Below are positions 27,410-36,371 of a DNA stretch of 43,969 nt, piece after piece. This stretch comes from Chloroflexota bacterium (GTDB taxonomy: Bacteria; Chloroflexota; Limnocylindria; P2-11E), in the NCBI GenBank assembly GCA_005889295.1, contig VBEY01000228.1, positions 1 through 43,969 of the forward strand. Direction: 5' to 3'. The position numbers were made by a program, and so were the translations under genes. Within the stretch, counting starts at the first letter, position 1, and the number at the start of each line of letters is the position of its first letter. Under the pieces are notes generated by a model, which had not been told where the DNA came from, ran no database searches, and saw nothing but the letters and a program-made list of their open reading frames with translations.

Positions 27410-30400
27410 GTGTTCGCAAGGCGGTCACTAGGATGGCGGCACTCGGGAGGCGAGGAGTTGGGCGGAGCGGCCGACGTCGAGCGGGAGCTCGCGGAATCGC
27501 GGGCGCGCGAGGCCGCGCTCGCCGAGGTCCTGGGCGTCATGCGGCGCACTCCAGGTGATCTCGCCGGCGTTCTGAACACAGTTCTCGATCGTGCAGCGCG
27601 CCTCTGCGGGGCGGAGCGTGCCTCGATCCACCTGCTCGACGGCGACGTTTACCGGACCGCGGCGTTCTGGGGACCCACGAACCCCGAGTACAAGCAGGTC
27701 GCATACGACACGACACGCAAGCCTGGCCGCGAGACGCTCATCGGCCGGACCGCTCTCGACCGCGCGGTGATCCATATCCCCGACGTCCTCGCCGACCCTG
27801 AGTACACGGCGAGGGACCTCCAGCGACTCGCCGGCTACCGGACGATGCTCGGCGTACCTCTCTTCCTTGGCGAAGTCGTCGCAGGTGTGTTCGTCCTGAC
27901 GCGCAATGTCGTTCGCCCGTTCTCCGATCGGGAGATCGCACTAGTTCGCGCCTTCGCAGATCAGGCGGTCGTCGCCGTCGAGAACGCCCGCCTCTTTAAG
28001 GAGACAAACGAGGCGCTCGAGCGGCAGACGGCGCTAGCGGAGATCCTCGGCGTCATCGCGGACTCGCCCGCTGATCAGCAGCCTGTTGTTGACGCCATCG
28101 CGCTAAACACGACTCGCTATTGCGGCGCTGAGGACGCCGTGGTGCTGCTCGTAGACGGCGATGTGCTTGTTCGTGTTGCGCATCACGGACCGCTACCCAT
28201 GTCTTCGGGTCCGCGCTTGCCGATCGACCGTAACTCGGTCGCCGCGCGCGCGATTCTCGAGCGGCGCACCGTACACGTCGCCGACGTCGAAGGCGCCGAA
28301 GGTGAAGACTTTCCCGATACGCGAGCGCGAGCGGCGGCGGCAGGACAGCGCGGGACTCTGGCGGCGCCGATGTTGCGCGAGGGAGCGCCGATAGGAGTAA
28401 TCCTCCTGCGCAAGACGGAGCCGACCGGATTCAGTCCAAGCCAGATCCAGCTCGTCGAGGCGTTCGCGGACCAGGCCGTCATCGCGATCGAGAACGTTCG
28501 TCTCTTCAACGAGACGAAGCAGGCGCTCGATCGTCAGAAGGCGACCGCAGAGGTCCTGAAGGTCATGAGCGCCTCGCCGTTCGATCTCGAGCCCGTGTTG
28601 CAGTCGCTTGTGGACACCGCCGCCCGGCTCTCGGACGCGGATAACTGTGTGATCTTCCGCCGCGAAGGCGACCTGATGCGATTGGTGGCGTCCTCGCTTG
28701 GAGCAAGCAGCGACGTGGTTCAAGTCCTCGGCGTTGACCCGCTTCAGTTGGACCGCGCGACCATCACGGGCAGGGCGGTCCTGGGTGCCAGGACAGTGCA
28801 TGTTCCGGACGCCTCAGGGGATCCGACCCTCGTCATGCTCTCGGAACGCCCTGAGTTCCTGCACCGCACCGGCATGACCCGGGACCAGGTCCGGCGGCGC
28901 AGCGGCCTCAGTGTTCCGCTCATTCGCGAGGCGGAGGTGATCGGCGCGTTCACGCTTTGGCGCCACACCGTCAGGCCTTTCATCCCGCGTGAGATCGAGC
29001 TCATCGAAACGTTCGCCCGGCAGGCCGTAATCGCGATCGAGAACGTGCGCCTCTTCAACCAGACGAGGGAGTCGCTCGAGCAACAAACCGCGATCGCGTC
29101 GGTCCTAGGCGCGATCAGCCGGTCAGCGTTCGACCTCGATCTCGTGCTCACCACAATCATCGAAAATGCAGTCCGGCTCACCGACGCGGCGAACGGAACG
29201 ATCCTGGGGATCGACGACGCGTTGGCGCGCGTGCTCGTGTCGACCGAGCCGGAGTCGGATGGGCTGGTTACGGGACCTCTCGAGCCCAGCCGTCGGAGTC
29301 TCACCGGCCGAGTGCTCCTGGAGCGCCGGACCCTTCAGATCGAAGACATACGCGCAGACCCCGAGTACGAACTGACCGGGTACACCGGACCCGCTTGCAC
29401 GATGCTCGGGGTACCGCTGCGTCTTCGCGACGATCTGATCGGGGTGCTGATCGTTCGTCGCCGCGATGTGCGCGGGTTCACCGCCGACCAGGTGCGCATC
29501 GCCGAGACGTTCGCGGACCAAGCCGCGATCGCAATCGACAACGTTCGCCTGTTCAGCAAGACGAAGGAGGCCCTCGACCGCGAGACCGCGACGTCAGAGG
29601 TCCTGCGGGTGACGGCGCAGAGCACATTTGAGCTTCAGCCTGTCCTCGACGCCGTGATCACGAACGCGACACGGCTCGCCGGTGCCGAGAACGGATTCAT
29701 CTACCAGCTCGACGGCGAGGTCCTGCGCATGACCGCGGCCGTCGGCGAGAAGGCCGAGCTCATGCGCGAGTGGCAGCGGACGAGCCCGATTCGCGCGGAC
29801 GATCGCGGCACCTCAACCGGCCGGGCATTCAGCGAACGTCGCACCGTCCAAATCCCAGACGTGTTCGCCGACCCCGAGTACCAATACTGGGATGCTCAGC
29901 GCCGCGGGAATTTCCGTACGTTGCTGAGCGTGCCGCTCATCCGCCAGGGAACCGCGGTCGGCGTGATTGCGATGTGGCGAACGGAAATGAGGCCCTTTAC
30001 CGAGAAAGAGATCCAGTTAGTCGAGACCTTCGCCGACCAGGCCGTCATCGCTATCGAGAACGTGCGGCTCTTCAACACCACGAAGGAAGCTCTCGAGCAG
30101 CAGACGGCCATCAGTGAGGTGTTAAAGGTCATCAGCCGCTCGGCCTTCGACTTGAAGCCGATCCTCGAGACGGTCACCGAGAGCGCGGCGCGGCTCTGCG
30201 ACGCCGACCTCGGATGGACCGGCTTGATAAAGAACTTGGAGGGACTTGGAGGGCTCCGGGATGTGCCGGCGCGGTGGGCACGGACCGAGGACCTCAGGCA
30301 GCGCTTCGATTCTCTGGCCAGCGCGCCGCCTACGCGAGATCTTCGACCGAGCCTCCTCGGACGCGCCTTCCGCGAGAAGAAGACGATCCACATTGCCGAC

Positions 30401-31369
30401 ATGGCGACGGAGCCGGAGCTGCTCGAGGTTTCGAGGGCAGTCCGCGTCACCGAGTCTCGGACAGTTCTCGCTGTTCCCATGGTGCAGGGCGGCGAGGCGC
30501 TGGGGGTGATCGTCCTCACGCGAGTGACCGTCCGGCCCTTCAGCGAGCGCGAGGTCCAGCTCGTCGAGACCTTCGCGGACCAGGCCGCCATCGCGATCCA
30601 GAACGTCAAGCTCTTCAAAGAGATCCAGGAGAAAAGCCAGCAGCTCGAGATCGCGAGCCGGCATAAGAGCGAGTTCCTGGCGACGATGTCGCATGAGCTC
30701 CGGACACCGCTCAACGCGATCATCGGCTTCTCTGAGGTGCTTCTGCAGCAGATGTTCGGGCCGCTCAATCCAAAGCAGGCCGAGTACCTGAACGACGTCC
30801 TTTCCTCCGGCCGCCACCTGCTCGGCCTCATCAACGACATCCTCGATCTGTCGAAGATCGAGGCCGGCCGGATGGAGCTCGACGCCGACACGTTCTCACT
30901 CGTCGAGGCGCTGGAGAACGCGGTCACGATGGTGCGGGAGCGCGCGGCTCGCCATCAGATCGTACTTGCGCTTCAGGTTTCGCCGGGCGTCGACCTGATC
31001 CAGGCGGACCCACGCAAGGTGAAGCAGGTCCTCTTCAACCTTCTCTCGAATGCAGTGAAGTTCACTCCGGACGGCGGTCGCGTCGACGTGAGCGCCGCGC
31101 GCGCGGATGGCGACATCGTCGTGACCGTGAAGGACACGGGTATCGGGATCTCGCCCGACGACCAGGGGCGGATCTTCGAAGAGTTCCAGCAGGCTCGCCG
31201 GCAATCGGAGCGTTCGCGCGAAGGCACCGGACTCGGCCTGTCGTTGGCAAAGCGCTTCGTCGAGCTGCACGGCGGCCGGATCTGGGTGGAGAGCGAGCCG
31301 GGCAAAGGCAGCACATTCACATTCACCCTCCCAGTGCGGGTTCACGCTCCCCAGCCGGTGTCGGCGTGA
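27410..31369 (+). CDS. Soluble hybrid sensor with six tandem GAF domains, HisKA and HATPase
   Basis: Six GAF units each opened by SxF/S-D/E-L-x-P-V-L-like helices; HKSEFLATMSHELRTPLNAIIGFSEVLL; NLLSNAVKFTPDGG; DTGIGIS; GTGLGLSLAKRFVELHGG. Start GTG 27410 (leaderless-like) or TTG 27458 with GGAGG. Confidence 0.93.
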   Translation: MFARRSLGWRHSGGEELGGAADVERELAESRAREAALAEVLGVMRRTPGDLAGVLNTVLDRAARLCGAERASIHLLDGDVYRTAAFWGPTNPEYKQVAYDTTRKPGRETLIGRTALDRAVIHIPDVLADPEYTARDLQRLAGYRTMLGVPLFLGEVVAGVFVLTRNVVRPFSDREIALVRAFADQAVVAVENARLFKETNEALERQTALAEILGVIADSPADQQPVVDAIALNTTRYCGAEDAVVLLVDGDVLVRVAHHGPLPMSSGPRLPIDRNSVAARAILERRTVHVADVEGAEGEDFPDTRARAAAAGQRGTLAAPMLREGAPIGVILLRKTEPTGFSPSQIQLVEAFADQAVIAIENVRLFNETKQALDRQKATAEVLKVMSASPFDLEPVLQSLVDTAARLSDADNCVIFRREGDLMRLVASSLGASSDVVQVLGVDPLQLDRATITGRAVLGARTVHVPDASGDPTLVMLSERPEFLHRTGMTRDQVRRRSGLSVPLIREAEVIGAFTLWRHTVRPFIPREIELIETFARQAVIAIENVRLFNQTRESLEQQTAIASVLGAISRSAFDLDLVLTTIIENAVRLTDAANGTILGIDDALARVLVSTEPESDGLVTGPLEPSRRSLTGRVLLERRTLQIEDIRADPEYELTGYTGPACTMLGVPLRLRDDLIGVLIVRRRDVRGFTADQVRIAETFADQAAIAIDNVRLFSKTKEALDRETATSEVLRVTAQSTFELQPVLDAVITNATRLAGAENGFIYQLDGEVLRMTAAVGEKAELMREWQRTSPIRADDRGTSTGRAFSERRTVQIPDVFADPEYQYWDAQRRGNFRTLLSVPLIRQGTAVGVIAMWRTEMRPFTEKEIQLVETFADQAVIAIENVRLFNTTKEALEQQTAISEVLKVISRSAFDLKPILETVTESAARLCDADLGWTGLIKNLEGLGGLRDVPARWARTEDLRQRFDSLASAPPTRDLRPSLLGRAFREKKTIHIADMATEPELLEVSRAVRVTESRTVLAVPMVQGGEALGVIVLTRVTVRPFSEREVQLVETFADQAAIAIQNVKLFKEIQEKSQQLEIASRHKSEFLATMSHELRTPLNAIIGFSEVLLQQMFGPLNPKQAEYLNDVLSSGRHLLGLINDILDLSKIEAGRMELDADTFSLVEALENAVTMVRERAARHQIVLALQVSPGVDLIQADPRKVKQVLFNLLSNAVKFTPDGGRVDVSAARADGDIVVTVKDTGIGISPDDQGRIFEEFQQARRQSERSREGTGLGLSLAKRFVELHGGRIWVESEPGKGSTFTFTLPVRVHAPQPVSA

Positions 31370-31752
31370 CCGGCGGCGAGGTCGTCCTCATCGTCGAGGA
31401 CAACGACAAGAACCTGAAGCTCGCGCGCGACCTTCTCCAGTTCGCCGGCCTGCGGACGCTCGAGGCGACGAGCGCCGAGGACGGCATCGCCATCGCGCAG
31501 CGTGAGCGGCCGAGCCTCGTGCTGATGGACATTCAGCTCCCGGGAATGGACGGGATAGCCGCGCTTCGCAGTCTGCGCGGGGACGAGCGGACGGCCGCCA
31601 TCCCGGTCGTCGCGCTCACCGCCTCGGTGATGAAGTCGGATCGCGAACGGTTCGACGCGGCGGGCTTCGACGGGTTCATGCAGAAGCCAATCGACGTCAA
31701 GACCTTCGCGGTGGATGTGCGCGGCTTCTGCGCGCGCGGGCGCGCCGCATGA
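31366..31752 (+). CDS. DivK-like single-domain response regulator
   Basis: VVLIVEDNDKNLKLARDLLQFAG; LVLMDIQLPGMDG; VVALTASVM; FMQKPID; GTGA overlap with kinase. Confidence 0.94.
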   Translation: MTGGEVVLIVEDNDKNLKLARDLLQFAGLRTLEATSAEDGIAIAQRERPSLVLMDIQLPGMDGIAALRSLRGDERTAAIPVVALTASVMKSDRERFDAAGFDGFMQKPIDVKTFAVDVRGFCARGRAA

Positions 31753-33326
31753 CGGCCGCAACGATCCTCGCCGTCGACGACACCCCGCAGAACCTGCGGC
31801 TTCTGGAGGCGCTGCTCTCAACGGAGGGCTACGAGGTGCTCACCGCGGCGTCGGCCGATGAGGCGCTCCGAGTGGTCGCGGAACGACACCCGGACCTGCT
31901 CCTCGTGGACATCCTCATGCCGGGAATCGACGGGTATGAGCTCTGTCGTCGCATTCGCGCGAACGAGGAAACGCGCTACCTCCCGATTGTGCTGATGACG
32001 GCCAGCATCGAGCAGGACAAAGCGCGCGCGCTCGAGTCGGGCGCCGACGATTTCGTGCAGAAGCCGGTGCTGCAGCACGAGCTTTCGGTTCGCGTACGCT
32101 CGCTGCTACGGATCAAGCGCTACCACGACGACCTCAAGGACGCGCTCGACCGCCAGACGGCGATCGGGGAGGTCCTCCGGGTCATTGGCTCGTCCGCATT
32201 TCAGATCGAACCCGTGCTCCACGCGGTCGCGCAACACGCTGCGCGACTCTGTCACGCGCGAAATGTCGTGATCTGGCGCACGCTTGCAAGCTCGTACCGC
32301 CAATGGGTCGTCGAGGACGCGATTCCGGAATACACCCGGGTTCTGCGTGACCAGGAAATTCCGCTCGGGACTGACACCATTGTCGGACGCGCCCACCTCG
32401 AGAAGCGCCCCATCCTCGTCGGAGATACGAGGGAGTACTACCGCGGCGCGACCGGGCCGGCCGCTGACATGTCGCGTCTAGGCGTCGTGCGGACGCTCCT
32501 CGCCGTTCCGCTTGTCCACGATGACCGTGTTGTCGGCGTCATCTCCCTCATCCGAGAGGCGTCCAATCCATTCAGCGCGGAGGAGGTCGCGCTCGTGGGC
32601 ACGTTCGCGGATCAGGCGGCGATCGCGATCGCGAATGTCGAGCTGTTCGAGACGGTCGAGCGTCAACGACAGGAGCTCTCGCGGTTCCTCTCGCCGCAAG
32701 TCGCGGCGCTCGTGACGAGCGAGCAAGGGGCGAAGATGCTCGAGGGCCATCGTCGCCAGATCACCGTGGTCTTTTGTGATCTCCGCGGCTTCACCGCCTT
32801 CGCCGAGACGGCCGAGCCGGAGGAGGTCCTCGGCGTACTCCGCGATTACCACCGCGTGATGGGCGAGCTGATCGTCGATCACCACGGGACGCTCGAGCAC
32901 TTCGCGGGCGACGGAATGATGGTCTTCTTCAATGACCCGCTGCCGGTCGAGCGTCACGAGCTGCAAGCCGTCCGCATGGCCTGCGCGATGCGCGAGCGCT
33001 TTGACGGGATGGCGGGCGAGTGGCGGAAGCGGGGTTACGAGCTGGGGTTCGGCGTCGGCATCGCGACCGGGTACGCGACACTCGGCCGGATCGGGTTCGA
33101 GGGTCGCTACGACTACGGTGCGGTCGGCAACGTCGTGATACTGGCCCAGCGTCTCTCCGCCGAGGCGAACGCCGGCCAGATCCTCATAAGCCAGCGCGTT
33201 CACGCGGCCGTTGAGGCCGATGCCGAGACGACCGCGGTCGGGGAGCTCGCGCTCAAGGGCTTCTCGCGCCCGGTCCCAGCGTTCGCCGCCGAATCGGTGA
33301 AGGCGCCCGCTCCGGCCCGAACGTGA
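31749..33326 (+). CDS. Receiver-GAF-class III adenylate/guanylate cyclase homolog
   Basis: ILAVDDTPQNLRLLEALL...VDILMPGIDG...FVQKPV; GAF IEPVLHAVAQHAARLCHARNVVIW; ITVVFCDLRGFTAFAETAEPEEV; LEHFAGDGMMVFFNDP; GFEGRYDYGAVGNVVILAQRL; ATGA overlap. Confidence 0.92.
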   Translation: MTAATILAVDDTPQNLRLLEALLSTEGYEVLTAASADEALRVVAERHPDLLLVDILMPGIDGYELCRRIRANEETRYLPIVLMTASIEQDKARALESGADDFVQKPVLQHELSVRVRSLLRIKRYHDDLKDALDRQTAIGEVLRVIGSSAFQIEPVLHAVAQHAARLCHARNVVIWRTLASSYRQWVVEDAIPEYTRVLRDQEIPLGTDTIVGRAHLEKRPILVGDTREYYRGATGPAADMSRLGVVRTLLAVPLVHDDRVVGVISLIREASNPFSAEEVALVGTFADQAAIAIANVELFETVERQRQELSRFLSPQVAALVTSEQGAKMLEGHRRQITVVFCDLRGFTAFAETAEPEEVLGVLRDYHRVMGELIVDHHGTLEHFAGDGMMVFFNDPLPVERHELQAVRMACAMRERFDGMAGEWRKRGYELGFGVGIATGYATLGRIGFEGRYDYGAVGNVVILAQRLSAEANAGQILISQRVHAAVEADAETTAVGELALKGFSRPVPAFAAESVKAPAPART

Positions 33327-33790
33327 CCGCGGTCTCGTTCAGCACGATCGCGCAGCCGAACCCGCGTGCTCTCGTCCTCATCGAGGTCCCCGAGACGGTC
33401 GTGAAGAAGCTCGGCGCGGGCAAACGCGTTCCGGTGCGTGTGACGCTCAACGGTGTCGGCTACCGCTCGACGATCGCCGTGTATGGCGGCCGCTACTACC
33501 TTCCCGCTCGCAAGGCGATCTGTGAGGAGGCCAAGCTCGGGCCGGGCGGCCGCGCGCACGTTTCGCTCGAGGTCGACACCGTGCCACGTACGGTAGATCT
33601 CCCGGCCGATCTCGCACGTGCGCTCTCGGCGGCGAAATTACGCTCGGGGTTCGACGCTTTCTCTTTCTCACATCGCAAGGAGTTCGTCGACTGGGTGACC
33701 TCGGCGAAGCGCGCCGAAACCCGAGCGGCGCGCATTCCGAAAGTGATCGCACAGGTTCGCGCGAAGGCGAGGGTCGCCTCGCCCGGATAG
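33323..33790 (+). CDS. DUF1905 + YdeI/OmpD-associated-like protein
   Basis: LIEVPETVVKKLGAGKRVPVRVTLNGVGYRSTIAVYGGRYYLPARKAICEEAKLGPGGRAHVSLEVDTVPRTVDLPADLARAL; GTGA overlap with cyclase. Confidence 0.88.
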   Translation: MTAVSFSTIAQPNPRALVLIEVPETVVKKLGAGKRVPVRVTLNGVGYRSTIAVYGGRYYLPARKAICEEAKLGPGGRAHVSLEVDTVPRTVDLPADLARALSAAKLRSGFDAFSFSHRKEFVDWVTSAKRAETRAARIPKVIAQVRAKARVASPG

Positions 33791-33798
33791 CACTAGTC

Positions 33799-35118
33799 CT
33801 ACGCGAGGCCGGCGCGCCTCATGAGTGGTCCGAGCTGCTCGGTCGCTTTCGCTCGAACTTCCTTCGCGTCCATCTTCGTCGGCACACCGTCGCGCACCAG
33901 AAATTCGCCGTCCACGAGTACATGTCGTACCGCTCGGGATCCGCCGCCGAAAAGAATTCGTGCGACGGGGTCGCCGCCAGGCCCATCCAGGCGCTGGACG
34001 TCGAGCACGACGAGGTCAGCGCGCTTTCCTTGCTCGAGCGTGCCGACTTCGGAGTCGATCCGCAGCATCTTCGCTCCCTCGCGTGTCGCGAGCCCCATCG
34101 CGTCGTAACCGCTCAATGTCCCGATGCCGCTCACGACGCGGGCCAGGAGTGTCGCAAGGCGCATCTCCTCGAATCCATCGAGCCGGTTGTTGCAGGCCGC
34201 GCCGTCGGCGCCGAGTCCGACCGTGATGCGCGCGCTCCGAAGGCGTGCCACCTGCGCGATCCCGGACCCAAGCTTCAGGTTCGACGAGGGGCAGTGCGCC
34301 ACCGACGTCTTCGTCGTCCGGAGTATGTCGACCTCCGAGTCGTCGAGATGAACGCCGTGCGCGATGATCGCGCGCTCGGACGCGATGCCCGTGTCGAGCA
34401 GGTACTGCATCGGCGTGCGGCCGGTGGCCATGACCACGGCATTGCGCTCGTCCATGCTTTCGTTGGAGTGGGTATGGACAAGCAGGTCGCTCAGCTTGGC
34501 AAGCTGCGTCACCGCCTCCAGCAGCTCGCGCGTACACGAGAGCGCGAATCGAGGCATGTACACGTAGCCGATCCGTCCACTCGACGCCTTATGCCACCGC
34601 TTGGTGAGAGCGCCCCCGGCGTCGAGCGACGCGCGAGTCGTTTCGAGGAGATTCGCGGGGACGCCCTCGCCGGTGTCCATCATCGCCTGGCCGAAGCGTG
34701 CGCGGATGCCGCTCCGCACAAGCTCCTCGGCAACGATGTCGCCGTAATGGGTGGTCCCCATGTCAAGGATCGTTGTCGTGCCCGTCGTCAACAGATCGAG
34801 CAGACCGAGGCGCACGCTCGCCCGCACCGACGCCTCGTCGTGGGCCGCCTCGAGCGGCCACACCCGTGTGCGGAGCCATCCGAGGAGTGGCATGTCCTCA
34901 GCCAGACCGCGGAAGAGCGTCTGCACCAGGTGAACGTGTGTCTGCACGATGCCCGGCATCACGACGCATCCCGAGATGTCGATGACCTCGGTGTCGGCGG
35001 GCGGCGTGACCTCGCCAATGCCCCCGATGCGAGTGCCACTCACCAGAAGGTCGCCCTGCACGGGTCGCGGCGAGTCACGAAGTGGCAGCAGGATGCCCCC
35101 CCGAAGCAGAACGCTCAT
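33799..35118 (-). CDS. ATZ/TRZ-family amidohydrolase (5'-deoxyadenosine/MTA/guanine deaminase-like)
   Basis: MPGIVQTHVHLVQTLFRGLAEDMPLLGWL; LLVHTHSNES; AIIAHGVHLDDSEVDIL; VAHCPSSNLKLGSGIAQV; GLGADGAACNNRLDGFEEMRLA. Confidence 0.88.
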   Translation of the reverse strand: MSVLLRGGILLPLRDSPRPVQGDLLVSGTRIGGIGEVTPPADTEVIDISGCVVMPGIVQTHVHLVQTLFRGLAEDMPLLGWLRTRVWPLEAAHDEASVRASVRLGLLDLLTTGTTTILDMGTTHYGDIVAEELVRSGIRARFGQAMMDTGEGVPANLLETTRASLDAGGALTKRWHKASSGRIGYVYMPRFALSCTRELLEAVTQLAKLSDLLVHTHSNESMDERNAVVMATGRTPMQYLLDTGIASERAIIAHGVHLDDSEVDILRTTKTSVAHCPSSNLKLGSGIAQVARLRSARITVGLGADGAACNNRLDGFEEMRLATLLARVVSGIGTLSGYDAMGLATREGAKMLRIDSEVGTLEQGKRADLVVLDVQRLDGPGGDPVARILFGGGSRAVRHVLVDGEFLVRDGVPTKMDAKEVRAKATEQLGPLMRRAGLA

Positions 35119-36371
35119 GCCTGATATGCGAGGTCGCGGAGCGCCGTCGCGAGCACGCGCGTGCCCAGCACGACGTCCTCCGCCGCGGTCGCCTCTTCCG
35201 GACAGTGGGAGCGACCCCCGATGCTCGGAACGAAGAGCATCGCGGTGTTCGCTGCCGCGGTCAGGACCTGCGCGTCGTGCCCGGCGCCGCTCGTCATCTC
35301 ACGCGGCTCGACGCCCGCCGCGAGCGCCGCGCGGCGAAGGACATCGGTGACACGCGGGGAGAGCGTCACGGGTGGCCGATCGCGCAGCGTCCGGATCTCC
35401 AAGGAGAGACCACGTTCGCTCGCGATCCTCTTGGAAGCATCCCCAATTTGGGTGATGAGCTCGCTCCGCCGTGCGGGATCGGGGTGTCGAGTGTCGACGG
35501 TGAATCGTGCGAGGCCGGGGACGACGTTCACCTGCGACGGTTCGACCGCCATCGTGCCGACGGTCGCGACCGCAGGATGCCCCATCCGCACGGCCGCATC
35601 CGCGATGGCGAGCGCCATTGCCGCCGCGCCGAGGAAGGCATCGCGGCGGCGGTCCATCGCCATCGCGCCGGCGTGGTCGGGCTGGCCCCGCACCGTGACT
35701 TCCAGGTGCGCCGTCCCTGCGATCGTCGTGACCACGCCGAGCCGCGGTCCGTGGTCCTCAAGAACCGGCCCCTGCTCGACGTGCAGCTCGATGAAGGAAT
35801 CGAGGTCGCGGCGTACGGCCGAAGCGGCAGTCGTTGGATCGAGCTCGACCGCGCGCATCGCCTCAGCGAGCGTCACGCCGTCCGCGTCGCGCACCCGATC
35901 GGCCTCGCCCGGCTCGAGCCGGTCAGCGATCGCGCGAGCGCCCCAGAAGTTCGTGTCGAACCGGCTGCCCTCCTCCTCGCAGATCGCCACGCATTCGAGG
36001 ATGCGCGTGGACCGGCCGAACCGCTGCCAGAGACTGCTCACCGCTTCGATCCCGGCGACGACGCCAAGCGCCCCATCGAGTGCGCCGCCACCGCGCACCG
36101 TGTCGATGTGCGAGCCGGTCGCGATAACCCGCCCCCCGCGCGATCCTTCGATCCGTCCCCACACGTTTCCGACAGCGTCACGCCTGGTGAGAAGCCCGGC
36201 TTCCTTCATCCACGCGGTGACGAGGTCCATCGCGGAGCTCCAAGCCGGCGAGTACAGCGGCCGGTAGATACCGCCGCGGGGAAGCGCGCCGCGTTGCGCA
36301 AGGTCGTCGAGCCGGCGCAGCAATCTGCGCTCGTCGATCCCGACGAGCTCGCGCGTCGTGGTCGCGGTCAT
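35115..36371 (-). CDS. allC: M20-family allantoate amidohydrolase / N-carbamoylase
   Basis: ATGSHIDTVRGGGALDGALGVVAGIEA; CEEEGSRFDTNFWGARAI; ELHVEQGPVLEDHG; VRGQPDHAGAMAMDRRRDAFLGAA. Confidence 0.87.
   Translation of the reverse strand: MTATTTRELVGIDERRLLRRLDDLAQRGALPRGGIYRPLYSPAWSSAMDLVTAWMKEAGLLTRRDAVGNVWGRIEGSRGGRVIATGSHIDTVRGGGALDGALGVVAGIEAVSSLWQRFGRSTRILECVAICEEEGSRFDTNFWGARAIADRLEPGEADRVRDADGVTLAEAMRAVELDPTTAASAVRRDLDSFIELHVEQGPVLEDHGPRLGVVTTIAGTAHLEVTVRGQPDHAGAMAMDRRRDAFLGAAAMALAIADAAVRMGHPAVATVGTMAVEPSQVNVVPGLARFTVDTRHPDPARRSELITQIGDASKRIASERGLSLEIRTLRDRPPVTLSPRVTDVLRRAALAAGVEPREMTSGAGHDAQVLTAAANTAMLFVPSIGGRSHCPEEATAAEDVVLGTRVLATALRDLAYQA

Noticed and set aside
31366-31752. Possible degenerate receiver
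   Set aside because: Acidic pocket, phospho-Asp, Thr and Lys are all canonical, unlike the 39851/40568 pair.
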